Below, piece after piece: positions 26,424 to 34,285 of a DNA stretch of 48,861 nucleotides. Every line of letters starts with the position of its first letter. Positions within the stretch are counted from its first letter, which is position 1. The stretch comes from Salinarimonas soli (lineage in GTDB: Bacteria > Pseudomonadota > Alphaproteobacteria > Rhizobiales > Beijerinckiaceae): the NCBI RefSeq assembly GCF_008386575.1, contig NZ_VUOA01000003.1:66992-115852 (forward strand). Reading direction: 5' to 3'. The notes beneath the pieces are model-generated. The model did no database searches and was not told the origin of the DNA. It saw only the letters and a program-made list of their open reading frames with translations. The position numbers and the translations under genes are program-made.

Positions 26424-27683
26424 TCACGCTCCGACGCGCTCGATATCCGCGCCGCACCGCACGAGCTTGCGGTCCAGGGCCTCGTACCCGCGGTCGAGGT
26501 GGTAGACGCGGCCCACCACCGTCTCGCCCTCGGCCGCGAGGCCGGCGAGCAGCAGGCACACGGAGGCGCGCAGGTCGGTCGCCATCACGGGCGCGCCCTT
26601 GAGCCGGCGCCCGCCGCGCACGAAGGCGGTGGTGCCCTGCAGGGTCACGTCCACGCCGAGCCGCGCGAGCTCGGGCACGTGCATGAAACGGTTCTCGAAC
26701 ACCGTTTCGCGGATCATCGAGGCGCCCTCCGCGATGGCCATGAGGGCCATGAACTGGGCCTGGAGGTCCGTGGGGAAGCCCGGATAGGGCTCCGTCGTGA
26801 TGTCGGCGGCCTTGAGGGCGCCGGCCCGCTCGACCATGAGGCCCCGGTCGCCGGGCCAGATGCGCGCCCCGACGCTCTCCAGGACCTGGCACACGGAGGC
26901 CATGTGCTCCAGGCGCGCGCCCTCGAGCTCCAGCCGCCCGCCCGTGATCGCCGCCGCGATGCCGTAGGTGCCGGCTTCCACCCGGTCGGGGATGATCTCG
27001 TGGGACGCCGCCCGCCAGGGCTGGTCGCCCTGGACGAGAATGCGGTGCGTGCCCGCGCCCTCGATCCGGGCCCCCATGGCGAGGAGGAGGGCGCAGAGGT
27101 CCGCCACCTCGGGCTCGCGGGCGGCGTTCAGGATCTCGGTCTCGCCCCGCGCCCGGGTCGCCGCCATGAGGGCGGTCTCGGTCGCGCCCACGCTCGGGTT
27201 CTGGAGGACGATGCGGGCGCCCCTCAGCCCGCCCCGCGCCGAGGCCACGACGTAGCCGCCTTCCATGTCGACCTGGGCACCGAGTGCCGCGAGGGCCTTC
27301 ACGTGCAGATCGATGGGACGCGCCCCGATGGCGCAGCCGCCGGGGAGGGACACGCGGGCCTCGCCGAAGCGGGCCAGAAGCGGGCCGAGCACGAGGACGC
27401 TCGCCCGCATCCGGCGCACCAGCTCGTAATGGGCGGCGCCGTTCTGCGCCGATCCCGGATCGAGCCGCGCCTGGTGGGCGCCGATCGCCTCGACGTGCAC
27501 GCCGTAGCCTGCCACGAGGTCGAGCATGCTCGCCACGTCCGAGACCCGCGGGAGGTTCGACAGGGTCACGGGGCGGTCGCTGAGGAGTGCAGCGGCGATC
27601 TGGGGCAGGGCGGCGTTCTTGGCGCCGGCGATGCTCACGGACCCTTCGAGCCGCCTGCCGCCCCTGACGACGAGCTGATCCAT
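26424..27683 (-). CDS. murA: UDP-N-acetylglucosamine 1-carboxyvinyltransferase (MurA-type)
   Basis: This 419-aa enolpyruvyl transferase transfers enolpyruvate from PEP to UDP-GlcNAc, the first committed step of peptidoglycan precursor synthesis. [20 protein letters not shown] contains the conserved Lys-Asn pair. The active-site loop [16 protein letters not shown] keeps the Cys (residue 117) that fosfomycin alkylates. The C-terminal [25 protein letters not shown] is standard. Its placement at the head of an amino-sugar catabolic operon suggests a paralog dedicated to recycling, or simply a relocated housekeeping gene; this cannot be decided from the window. Confidence 0.93.
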   Translation of the reverse strand: MDQLVVRGGRRLEGSVSIAGAKNAALPQIAAALLSDRPVTLSNLPRVSDVASMLDLVAGYGVHVEAIGAHQARLDPGSAQNGAAHYELVRRMRASVLVLGPLLARFGEARVSLPGGCAIGARPIDLHVKALAALGAQVDMEGGYVVASARGGLRGARIVLQNPSVGATETALMAATRARGETEILNAAREPEVADLCALLLAMGARIEGAGTHRILVQGDQPWRAASHEIIPDRVEAGTYGIAAAITGGRLELEGARLEHMASVCQVLESVGARIWPGDRGLMVERAGALKAADITTEPYPGFPTDLQAQFMALMAIAEGASMIRETVFENRFMHVPELARLGVDVTLQGTTAFVRGGRRLKGAPVMATDLRASVCLLLAGLAAEGETVVGRVYHLDRGYEALDRKLVRCGADIERVGA

Positions 27684-27729
27684 CGCGTTTCCCGCCTCAA
27701 GCGCCCTGGTGACTAAATGGTCGTGCTCT

Positions 27730-27749
27730 GGTACTGTCAAGACGATACC
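27730..27749. promoter_or_regulatory. Candidate regulator palindrome between divergent murA and nagA operons
   Basis: GGTACTGTCAAGACGATACC is a 20-bp inverted repeat (GGTAnnGTC-AA-GACnnTACC) located 24 bp before the nagA ATG and 47 bp before murA. It lies in an AT-rich 89-bp divergent control region. Position and form suit control of both operons by the GntR/HutC protein encoded 3 kb away. The near-match GGTATTGTC appears at 35365. The element is seen; the regulator is inferred. Confidence 0.45.
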
Positions 27750-27772
27750 GTTGATTTGAGGATTTTTTGTTA

Positions 27773-28948
27773 ATGGCTCAGCGGGTTGCCGCATCGTCCC
27801 CCCGTGAGGTGATTCTCGCGGACCGGGTCTTCGACGGTGAGCGCTTCGTCGAAGGCCAGGCCCTGATCATCGAGGACGGGCGCATCGCGGGCCTCGCCGG
27901 CGTGGGCGAGATCGCCGCCGGGACGGCGCCGGTCCGCCGCCTGGACGGCTGCACGCTGGCGCCCGGCTTCATCGACTGGCAGGTCAATGGCGGCGGCGGC
28001 GTCCTCCTCAACGATGCCCCCGACGCGGCCGGCATGGCGGCCATCGCCGACGCCCACCGCCGCTTCGGCACCACGGGCCTCCTGCCGACCCTGATCACCG
28101 ACGCGCCCACCATCATGGAGCGCCTCGCCGGGGCACTGGGGGAGCGCCCGCCGGGCGTTCTGGGCGTGCATCTCGAAGGCCCGTTCATCAACCCCGAGCG
28201 CAAGGGCGTCCACCCGCCCGCCGCCATTCGGGCGATGGGGCCGGCCGACCTGGAGCTCCTGGCGTCCTTCGGGCGGTTCGGCCGCTCGGTGGTGACGCTC
28301 GCCCCGGAGCGCGCGCCCGAGGGCGCGATCGAGGCTCTGGCGAGAGCGGGGATCCGGGTGTCCGTCGGCCACAGCGCCGCCACGGCGGCGGAGGTCCGGC
28401 GCGCCGCCGACAGGGGCCTGTCCGGGGTGACGCACCTGTTCAACGCCATGTCGCAGATCACCCCCCGCGAGCCCGGGGTCGTGGGCGCCGCCTTCGACGA
28501 TGCCCGGCTCCATGTCGGCATCATCGCCGACGGGCATCACGTCGACCCCGTGAACCTGCGCATCGCCTTCCGGCAGATCGGCCCGGAGCGGCTGGGGCTC
28601 GTGAGCGACGCCATGTCGTCGGTCGGCGCCGCGAGCCCGGATTTCACCCTCATGGGCCGCCAGGTGCGCCTCGTCGGCGACCGGCTCACGGTCGAGGACG
28701 GGACCCTGGCGGGGGCGCACGTCACGATGATCGCGTCCGTGCAGCGCGCCGTCGCGATGGCCGGGATCCCCCTCGAGGCGGCGCTCGCCATGGCGTCGCG
28801 CAGCCCGGCGTCGTTCCTGGGGCTCGACGACGAGCGGGGCCGGATCCGGCCCGCCTTCGTCGCCGACCTCGTGGCGTTCGATTCCAGCTTCCAGGTCCGG
28901 GCCACGTGGGTGGCCGGGCGATACCGGGCGGAGACGATGGAGGATTGA
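27773..28948 (+). CDS. nagA: N-acetylglucosamine-6-phosphate deacetylase
   Basis: This 391-aa amidohydrolase removes acetate from GlcNAc-6-phosphate, feeding the NagB-II-like SIS protein. Seen motifs are GFIDWQVNGGGGVLLNDAP, GVHLEGPFINPERKGVHPP (metal-binding Glu), VSVGHSAATAAE and GVTHLFNAMSQITPREPG (metal His). LGLVSDAMSSVGA contains the catalytic Asp. GAGGA lies 10 bp before the ATG. It heads a rightward operon with the Ubl and JAB-E1 genes, the next start being only 3 bp past its stop. Confidence 0.95.
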   Translation: MAQRVAASSPREVILADRVFDGERFVEGQALIIEDGRIAGLAGVGEIAAGTAPVRRLDGCTLAPGFIDWQVNGGGGVLLNDAPDAAGMAAIADAHRRFGTTGLLPTLITDAPTIMERLAGALGERPPGVLGVHLEGPFINPERKGVHPPAAIRAMGPADLELLASFGRFGRSVVTLAPERAPEGAIEALARAGIRVSVGHSAATAAEVRRAADRGLSGVTHLFNAMSQITPREPGVVGAAFDDARLHVGIIADGHHVDPVNLRIAFRQIGPERLGLVSDAMSSVGAASPDFTLMGRQVRLVGDRLTVEDGTLAGAHVTMIASVQRAVAMAGIPLEAALAMASRSPASFLGLDDERGRIRPAFVADLVAFDSSFQVRATWVAGRYRAETMED

Positions 28949-28951
28949 GCG

Positions 28952-29212
28952 ATGGGCGAGGGCCTGCACGTGTTCGTCAACCGTCGCCGCTTCGACGGCG
29001 CCCACGGCATCCTGCCCCGCATGACCGGCGAGAGCCTCGCGGCCCTTCTCGGCGTGCCGGCCGACAACGCCGTGGTGGAGATCGCGACCGAGGCCGGCGA
29101 CTGGCGCGAGATCGGCATGAGCGACATCGTCGATCTCCAGACCGGCATGCAGGTCCTGGTGACCCGCCAGTTCGTGATGGGCGGGCGGGGAGACCGGGAG
29201 GCCGCGAGATGA
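28952..29212 (+). CDS. Small ubiquitin-like (beta-grasp) protein
   Basis: This 86-aa protein has a beta-grasp pattern: HVFVNRRRF strand, turn, helix TGESLAALLGV, strand VVEIATE, and DLQTGMQVLVTRQFV before the tail. It resembles the prokaryotic multi-ubiquitin-type domain in the VNxR opening and the MTGxxLAxLxGV helix. A Gly-Gly pair at residues 77-78 is followed by an eight-residue tail (RGDREAAR), as in precursors trimmed to expose a C-terminal Gly-Gly. The gene is coupled by ATGA overlap to a JAB/E1 fusion gene and starts 3 bp after nagA. Target and role are unknown. Confidence 0.75.
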   Translation: MGEGLHVFVNRRRFDGAHGILPRMTGESLAALLGVPADNAVVEIATEAGDWREIGMSDIVDLQTGMQVLVTRQFVMGGRGDREAAR

Positions 29213-30693
29213 GCCCCGCCCGCCCGGACGCCGAGGGCGCGGGTGGCCCCCTGTTGCGGCTCGCCGCCCCCGAGCTCGACGATCTCCTCCGGCTCGTCCT
29301 TCGCCGTGCGCCCGGCGCCGAATGGGCCACCTTCGCCCGGTTCGGCTGGCGGGAGACCGCCCGGGGGCTCGTCCTTACCCTTGCCGCCCTCGATCCGCCG
29401 GAGCCCGGCGATCTCGACGAGGGCATCCGCGACATCAAGATCGCGGCGCCCTACCTGCGCCGGATCGCGCTCGCGGCCGAGAGCCATCCCCTCGCGGTCG
29501 GTCTCGTCCACTCCCATCCCGACGAGGCCGCGCCCCGGCCGAGCGCCCTCGACGACGAGATGGACGCCTATCTCGCGGCTTATGTCGCGGATTTCGCCCC
29601 CGGGCGCCCCTTCGCGAGCCTTATCCTGTCGCGGGTCGAGGGCGAGATCGCCCTGTCGGGGCGTGTCTTCCTGAATGGATCCTGGCACGGGATCGAGCGC
29701 GTGTCGGCCGAGCGGCGACCCGACATCCGGGCTTGGCCCGGGGGCGAGCGGCCGGCCCCCGCTCCGATGCCCCCTGAGCGCGTCGCGCGCCTCACCAGCG
29801 CCTTCGGCCGCGAGGCCTACCAGCGCCTGCAGCGCTCCACCGTGGCCCTCATCGGCGCGGGCGGCACGGGCTCCGCCGCGATCCCGATCCTCGCCCGCGC
29901 CGGCGTCGGGCGGCTGATCGTGGTGGATGCCGACCACGCCAGCGAATCGAACCTGGAGCGCCTTCACGGCAGCACGCCAGGGGACGCCGCCGACGCCGTC
30001 CCGAAGGTAGCCATCGCCAGGCGCCACGTGGCATCGATGGCGCCAGATGTGACCGTCGAGGCCTGGTTCGGCCGCCTGCCCCAGCCCGAGATCCTCGACG
30101 CCGTGCTCCAGGCCGACGTCCTCATGGGCTGCACCGACCAGCATTCGAGCCGGCTCGCCGTCGCGGACGTCGCGGCGCGCTATGCGCTGCCGGCGATCGA
30201 TTGCGGCGGCCTGATCGAGGGGCGGGACGGGGTCGTCACGGGCCAGATCATCCAGCTCGTACGCTTCCTCGCCGCCGACCCCTGTCCCGCCTGCCGGGGC
30301 ATGATCAGCACCGTCCGCCTGCGCCAGGAGCTGCTCTCCCCCGAGGAGCGGCTGACCGCCGCGCAGCAGGCGGCCGAGGCCATCGCCCGGGGCGAGCGCC
30401 CCGACCCGATCGCCACCGCGATCCCGCAGATCGACACGGTGGGCTACATCACCACCACGGCGGGGACGCTCGCCGCGGGCTATGTGGTGGGCTGGCTGAC
30501 GGGGCGCTTCGACCCCCGCTTCGAGCGGCTCCAGCTCGATCTCGTGGCCGAGAGCCTCGGCGCCGTGGACCGTCCGCAGCGCTGGCGCCCCGATTGCGCC
30601 TGCGGACGCGTGCGGGGCCAAGCCGACCAGGCCATCGACCCGCCCCCGGTCCAGCCGCCGCCGCACTGGCCCGAGCCGCGCCGGCTCGCTTGA
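29209..30693 (+). CDS. JAB (JAMM) protease - ThiF/E1 adenylating enzyme fusion
   Basis: This 494-aa two-domain protein probably processes and activates the adjacent Ubl. The N-terminal JAB domain (residues about 15-165) has H101-S-H103 with S112 and D115 of a JAMM zinc site, with eight rather than the usual seven residues between His and Ser. The C-terminal E1/ThiF domain (residues about 190-455) has the ATP loop GAGGTGS (216-222), VVDADHASESNLERLH and GCTDQHSSR, a CPAC pair (359-362) and a CAC pair (463-465) likely holding zinc. No E2 gene is adjacent. Deubiquitinase-E1 fusions with Ubls are known in bacteria; linkage to nagA is unusual. Confidence 0.82.
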   Translation: MSPARPDAEGAGGPLLRLAAPELDDLLRLVLRRAPGAEWATFARFGWRETARGLVLTLAALDPPEPGDLDEGIRDIKIAAPYLRRIALAAESHPLAVGLVHSHPDEAAPRPSALDDEMDAYLAAYVADFAPGRPFASLILSRVEGEIALSGRVFLNGSWHGIERVSAERRPDIRAWPGGERPAPAPMPPERVARLTSAFGREAYQRLQRSTVALIGAGGTGSAAIPILARAGVGRLIVVDADHASESNLERLHGSTPGDAADAVPKVAIARRHVASMAPDVTVEAWFGRLPQPEILDAVLQADVLMGCTDQHSSRLAVADVAARYALPAIDCGGLIEGRDGVVTGQIIQLVRFLAADPCPACRGMISTVRLRQELLSPEERLTAAQQAAEAIARGERPDPIATAIPQIDTVGYITTTAGTLAAGYVVGWLTGRFDPRFERLQLDLVAESLGAVDRPQRWRPDCACGRVRGQADQAIDPPPVQPPPHWPEPRRLA

Positions 30694-30695
30694 GA

Positions 30696-30717
30696 AGCGC
30701 CCGCGCCTTGGGGCGCT
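30696..30717. terminator. Hairpin between convergent JAB-E1 and GntR genes
   Basis: AGCGCCC (30696-30702) and GGGCGCT (30711-30717) form a 7-bp stem with an 8-nt loop in the 63-bp gap between two converging genes. An AACCCCGGGTT palindrome follows. Placement suits a bidirectional terminator, although no T-run is present. Confidence 0.45.
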
Positions 30718-30756
30718 GCGAACCCCGGGTTCTTGGGGCGTAGACCCTGGCGGCCT

Positions 30757-31623
30757 CTAGCGGGAGCCCGTGCCGTCCGCGCCCTCCGAGGGCATGCCGC
30801 TCAGCGTCGCGACGAAGTCGTAGCGGTCGCCCCGATAGGTCGAGACGGTGAACTCCACGGGGCGCCCGCTCGCCAGGAAGGCCCGGCGCTCGATGCGCAG
30901 GACCGCGGCGCCGGGCGCGATGAGGAGGCGGCGCGCCTCCTCGGAGGTCGCGAGCGAGGCGTGGAGGCGCTGGACCCCCGCCGCCGGGCGCGCGCCTGCC
31001 TCGGCGAGAGCCGCGTAGAGGGACGTCGTGACGAGGCCGGGGCTCGCGAGCACGGACGCGGGCACCGCGGCCACCTCCAGGGCGAGGGGCTCTCCGTCCG
31101 CCGTGCGCACCCGCGACAGCCGCAGCACGGGCTCGCTGGGGCCGACGCCGAGGCCCAGGGCCTCGCCCGGGGTCGGGCGCACGATCTCCTTCGACAGCCA
31201 CACCGACCCGGCCCGGCGGCCTCGCGACTGCATGTCCTCCGTGAAGCCCGCCAGCACCGACAGGGGCTGCTCGATGCGCCGGGTCACGTAGGTGCCCGAG
31301 CCGTGCTTGCGCGTGAGGATCCCCTCGCGCAGCAGCTCCTCGACGGCGCGGCGCACGGTGATGCGGGCGAAACCCGTGATCTGGGCGAGGTCGCGCTCGG
31401 AGACGAGCGCCTCGCCAGGGCGGAACACGTCCCGCTGGATCAGGTACCGGATCGCCTCGGCGAGCTGGTGGTAGCGCGGCGTGGACGCGTCCGGATCGAT
31501 GAAGGCGAGGATCTCGGCCCGGACGTCGTAACGGGGCGGCGACGGCGGTGCGGCGGATCCGGCGCGCGAACGGCCCGGGCGGAACGGATCCCGGGCGGCC
31601 TGAGCCGACGCGTCGTCACTCAC
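30757..31623 (-). CDS. GntR/HutC-family transcriptional regulator
   Basis: This 288-aa regulator has an N-terminal winged helix (residues about 45-115; PRYHQLAEAIRYLIQRDVFRPG, VSERDLAQITGFARITVRRAV, GSGTYVTRR) and a C-terminal UTRA sensor domain typical of NagR, DasR and PhnF. The GTG start is at 31623; its Shine-Dalgarno is weak, and a 19-codon upstream ORF overlaps it. Amino-sugar phosphates are common effectors in this family, and the adjacent nagA/murQ genes make it the probable controller of the recovery island. Candidate operators are at 19558 and 27730. Confidence 0.9.
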   Translation of the reverse strand: MSDDASAQAARDPFRPGRSRAGSAAPPSPPRYDVRAEILAFIDPDASTPRYHQLAEAIRYLIQRDVFRPGEALVSERDLAQITGFARITVRRAVEELLREGILTRKHGSGTYVTRRIEQPLSVLAGFTEDMQSRGRRAGSVWLSKEIVRPTPGEALGLGVGPSEPVLRLSRVRTADGEPLALEVAAVPASVLASPGLVTTSLYAALAEAGARPAAGVQRLHASLATSEEARRLLIAPGAAVLRIERRAFLASGRPVEFTVSTYRGDRYDFVATLSGMPSEGADGTGSR

Positions 31624-31675
31624 GGGCGCCTGCCGCGCGAGGGTTGGGCCCGGCCGGGCTGAATCGATCGCTCAT
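31616..31675 (-). CDS. Possible 19-codon upstream ORF before the GntR gene
   Basis: A short ORF (MSDRFSPAGPNPRAAGARE) starts with ATG 9 bp after GGGAG, a better ribosome site than that of the GntR gene, and ends 5 bp inside the GntR coding start in another frame. It could be a translational-coupling leader or chance. The remaining 199 bp up to the sugar-isomerase-like gene (31676-31874) show no other feature. Confidence 0.25.
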   Translation of the reverse strand: MSDRFSPAGPNPRAAGARE

Positions 31676-31874
31676 CGCACCATCTCCCGCTGTCGCCCCT
31701 CGTATCACGGGGGCGAGCCATGTTCGAATGTAACGCTTTTTCCTAGGGTTGGGCATGCGATTTCCGGCAGGCCCGCCGTAGCGGTCGAAGCGACGGGTGT
31801 CGCCTGCCTGCGCCGAGCCCGACCGAGCCCGGCGGCGGTGCACCCTAGGGGCGTGACCCTGATTTATCACGCCT

Positions 31875-32885
31875 TTACGTGAAGCAGGCGGTCAGGGCCG
31901 CGAGCGATCGGAGCTGGGCTCCGTTGGCGACGTGACTCTCGCCGGGGCCGGGATCCACCTCCAGCACGAGCGTCGCGCTCCCGCCCACGTGTGCCGGGAG
32001 GTCCCGGATAGGAATGTTTCCTTGGCCAAGCTCCAGCCCTTCCGAGGTGATCCCGCGCCGCAGCTCCGCCGCCGAGAGGTCGTCCTGCTGGCATTGCGCG
32101 TCCGTGAGCCGAAGGGCGTCGGACACGTGCAGGTAGGTCATGGCGGGATCGACGAAATCGAGCGGCCCGAGGCGGTCCGCACGCTCGAGGTCCTCGTCCG
32201 TGATCCAGGCGAAGCGCGGATCGCCCGCGGTCCGGTCGGGGCGCCGCTTGCGGCGGTTGAACAGGTTCGCGGTCAGTGTGGCGTGCGCCACGTCCACGAA
32301 GGGCTCGACGTTGTGGATTTGCTCACCGCTCAAGAAGGCGCGGAACGCGGCGATCTCCCACGGGAAGAAATGGTCGAGGGGACCCGACAGGAAATCCCGC
32401 TCGCCGCCGGGCAGGATCCAGTAATGGCCGATATTCTCCACGAGGAGCCGCACGGGTCCGGCCGCCAGGGCCAGCGCTCGCACGATCGCGTTGAAGGCAG
32501 CCGTTGCCTCGCTCCGGTCGCGGATGCGGGCCGGCGCGTCCCCGAGCACGAGCCCGTAATAGCGGTGCAGGACGACGCCTCCCGCCCCGATGTCCTGCGC
32601 GAACGCGATCGTCCGCTCGCACTGGCCGACATCGAAGGCCTGCGAGGTCACGACGGGCACGGACTGGACGGGAACGTGGACGACGAGCGACTCGACCGGG
32701 TGATAGTCCTTGAGGCGCGCCACGACCGCGCGCGCGGCGCGCTGGCCCTCGGGGGTATCGATGTCCCGGGCGCCGAACGTGTGCAGCTCCAGCCGCACGG
32801 GTAGCCCCATGCGGGCGAGCCCCGCAGCCCGGGCGTCGAGTTGCGCGACGTCGATCAGGGCCCCTTTGAGCGCGAAGCTGGGCAT
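31875..32885 (-). CDS. Xylose isomerase-like TIM-barrel protein
   Basis: This 336-aa protein of the sugar phosphate isomerase/epimerase (AP endonuclease family 2-like) fold has likely metal ligands in VLHRYYG, LLVENIGHYW (Glu), FVDVAHATLTANL (Asp/His) and TYLHVSDALR, ending with TLVLEVDPGPG (Glu). Such enzymes isomerise or epimerise sugars, keto-polyols or inosose. It is divergent from the flavoenzyme gene at 33071 across 185 bp. It may belong with the biosynthetic-looking genes to its right or with sugar catabolism; the substrate is unknown. Confidence 0.75.
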   Translation of the reverse strand: MPSFALKGALIDVAQLDARAAGLARMGLPVRLELHTFGARDIDTPEGQRAARAVVARLKDYHPVESLVVHVPVQSVPVVTSQAFDVGQCERTIAFAQDIGAGGVVLHRYYGLVLGDAPARIRDRSEATAAFNAIVRALALAAGPVRLLVENIGHYWILPGGERDFLSGPLDHFFPWEIAAFRAFLSGEQIHNVEPFVDVAHATLTANLFNRRKRRPDRTAGDPRFAWITDEDLERADRLGPLDFVDPAMTYLHVSDALRLTDAQCQQDDLSAAELRRGITSEGLELGQGNIPIRDLPAHVGGSATLVLEVDPGPGESHVANGAQLRSLAALTACFT

Positions 32886-32983
32886 GGCGTCCTGCCTTCA
32901 GAAACGGCCGGCCGGGCGCCTGCGATCGGCCGCGGCCGGGTCGGGGTGATTGTCAATTGCAACGACGGCTGGTAGCCTCATCG

Positions 32984-33011
32984 CGTTTTTCGAGTCGAAT
33001 GCCGTTTTTCG
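32984..33011. repeat. Tandem CGTTTTTCG words in divergent promoter region
   Basis: CGTTTTTCG occurs at 32984-32992 and again at 33003-33011, 19 bp apart, between the divergent barrel and flavoenzyme genes. Spacing of roughly two helical turns is compatible with a bound regulator on one DNA face, but no regulator can be named. Confidence 0.3.
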
Positions 33012-33070
33012 CAACTCACGCGTTACTAGAGCCAATTCATCGAAGCATAGACCATCCCGGGGGTTTTCCC

Positions 33071-34285
33071 ATGCCGGAGTTGGACCAACCCGTTTCGAGG
33101 CCCGTGGCCGCCGCTTTTCCAGGCTCCCACGACACGCCGAGCCTGCATACCGCGACGACTCTCGTCCCGGCGCTTCGTGAGGGAGCCGAAGAGGGCGAGC
33201 GCCTGCGCCGGGCGCCTCCCCGGGTCATGGACGCCTTGCGCGCGAGCGGCCTCATGCGCCTGCTCCAGCCCGCCCGGTACGGTGGTGCGCAGGCCGACCC
33301 GAACGAGTTCTTCACCGTTCAGGCGATCCTCGCCTCGGGCGACATGTCGGCCGGCTGGGTGCACGGCGTCATGGGCGTGCTCGCGTTCCACCTCGCCCTG
33401 TTCGACGAGCGGGCGCAGGACGACGTCTGGGGCGGCAGACCCGACGCCCTGCTCGCCTCCAGCTACATGCCCGTGGGCCGCGCCGTGCCCGTGGACGGCG
33501 GCTTCCGCCTGAGCGGGCGCTGGGGCTTCGCCAGCGGCTCGGATCATTGCGACTGGCTGCTCCTCGGCGGGAGCGTGTCCGACGGCTCGGGCCCCGCGGA
33601 CCTGCGGGTATTCCTCGTGCCCCGGCGCGACGCGGTCGTCCACGACAGCTGGGACTCGTCCGGGCTGCGCGGCACCGGCAGCCACGATGTCTCGGTGGAG
33701 GACGCCTTCGTGCCCGTGCACCGCACCCACCGCCACGAGGACCGGTTCCACAACCGCAGCCCCGGCCTCGCGGTCAACACGGCGCCGCTCTACCGCATCC
33801 CGCTGCCGCAATTGCTGTTCCGCTCGATCTCGGCCCCGGCGATCGGCGCCCTCCAGGGCCTTCTCGAGGCCTTCGTCGACCACAGCACGAGCCGCGTCGC
33901 GGTCACGGGGCACCCGGTGGCGCGCGATCCGGTGGCGCAGCTCGCCTGCGCCGAGGCCGCGGCGGAGATCGACGAGATGCTGGCGACGCAGGCGCGCAAC
34001 TTCGCCCGCCTCGCTGGCCTCGCGGGGGCGGGAGCCGACGCGCCGCTGCAGGAGCGGATGGTCATGCGCCTCCACGCCACGATGGTGGCCGAGCGGTGCC
34101 TGCGCCTTGCCGTCCGCCTGTTCAAGGCGAGCGGGGCGTCGGGCCTGTCGCGCGCGCGGCCGTTCGGGCGGATCTTCGCCGACATCCAGGCCGGCCGCCA
34201 GCACGCCGCCAACCAATACGAGGGCCACGGCCGGGCGCTCGGCGCCGCCATGCTCGGCATCCCGGCACAGGACATGCTGCTATGA
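33071..34285 (+). CDS. Acyl-CoA dehydrogenase-fold flavin monooxygenase-like protein
   Basis: This 404-aa protein of the acyl-CoA dehydrogenase superfamily belongs to the HpaB-C/HsaA-like hydroxylase branch. Seen are GLMRLLQPARYGGAQADP, the substrate-lid segment GDMSAGWVHGVMG, FASGSDHCDWLLLGG, SSGLRGTGSHDVSVEDAFVP and a C-terminal HAANQYEGHGRALG. Members use reduced FMN/FAD and O2 to hydroxylate aromatics or amines, including sugar-N oxidation in natural-product pathways. The start ATG follows GGGGG by about 8 bp. Its stop overlaps the aminotransferase start as ATGA, so the two act together. No flavin reductase is in the window. Confidence 0.8.
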   Translation: MPELDQPVSRPVAAAFPGSHDTPSLHTATTLVPALREGAEEGERLRRAPPRVMDALRASGLMRLLQPARYGGAQADPNEFFTVQAILASGDMSAGWVHGVMGVLAFHLALFDERAQDDVWGGRPDALLASSYMPVGRAVPVDGGFRLSGRWGFASGSDHCDWLLLGGSVSDGSGPADLRVFLVPRRDAVVHDSWDSSGLRGTGSHDVSVEDAFVPVHRTHRHEDRFHNRSPGLAVNTAPLYRIPLPQLLFRSISAPAIGALQGLLEAFVDHSTSRVAVTGHPVARDPVAQLACAEAAAEIDEMLATQARNFARLAGLAGAGADAPLQERMVMRLHATMVAERCLRLAVRLFKASGASGLSRARPFGRIFADIQAGRQHAANQYEGHGRALGAAMLGIPAQDMLL

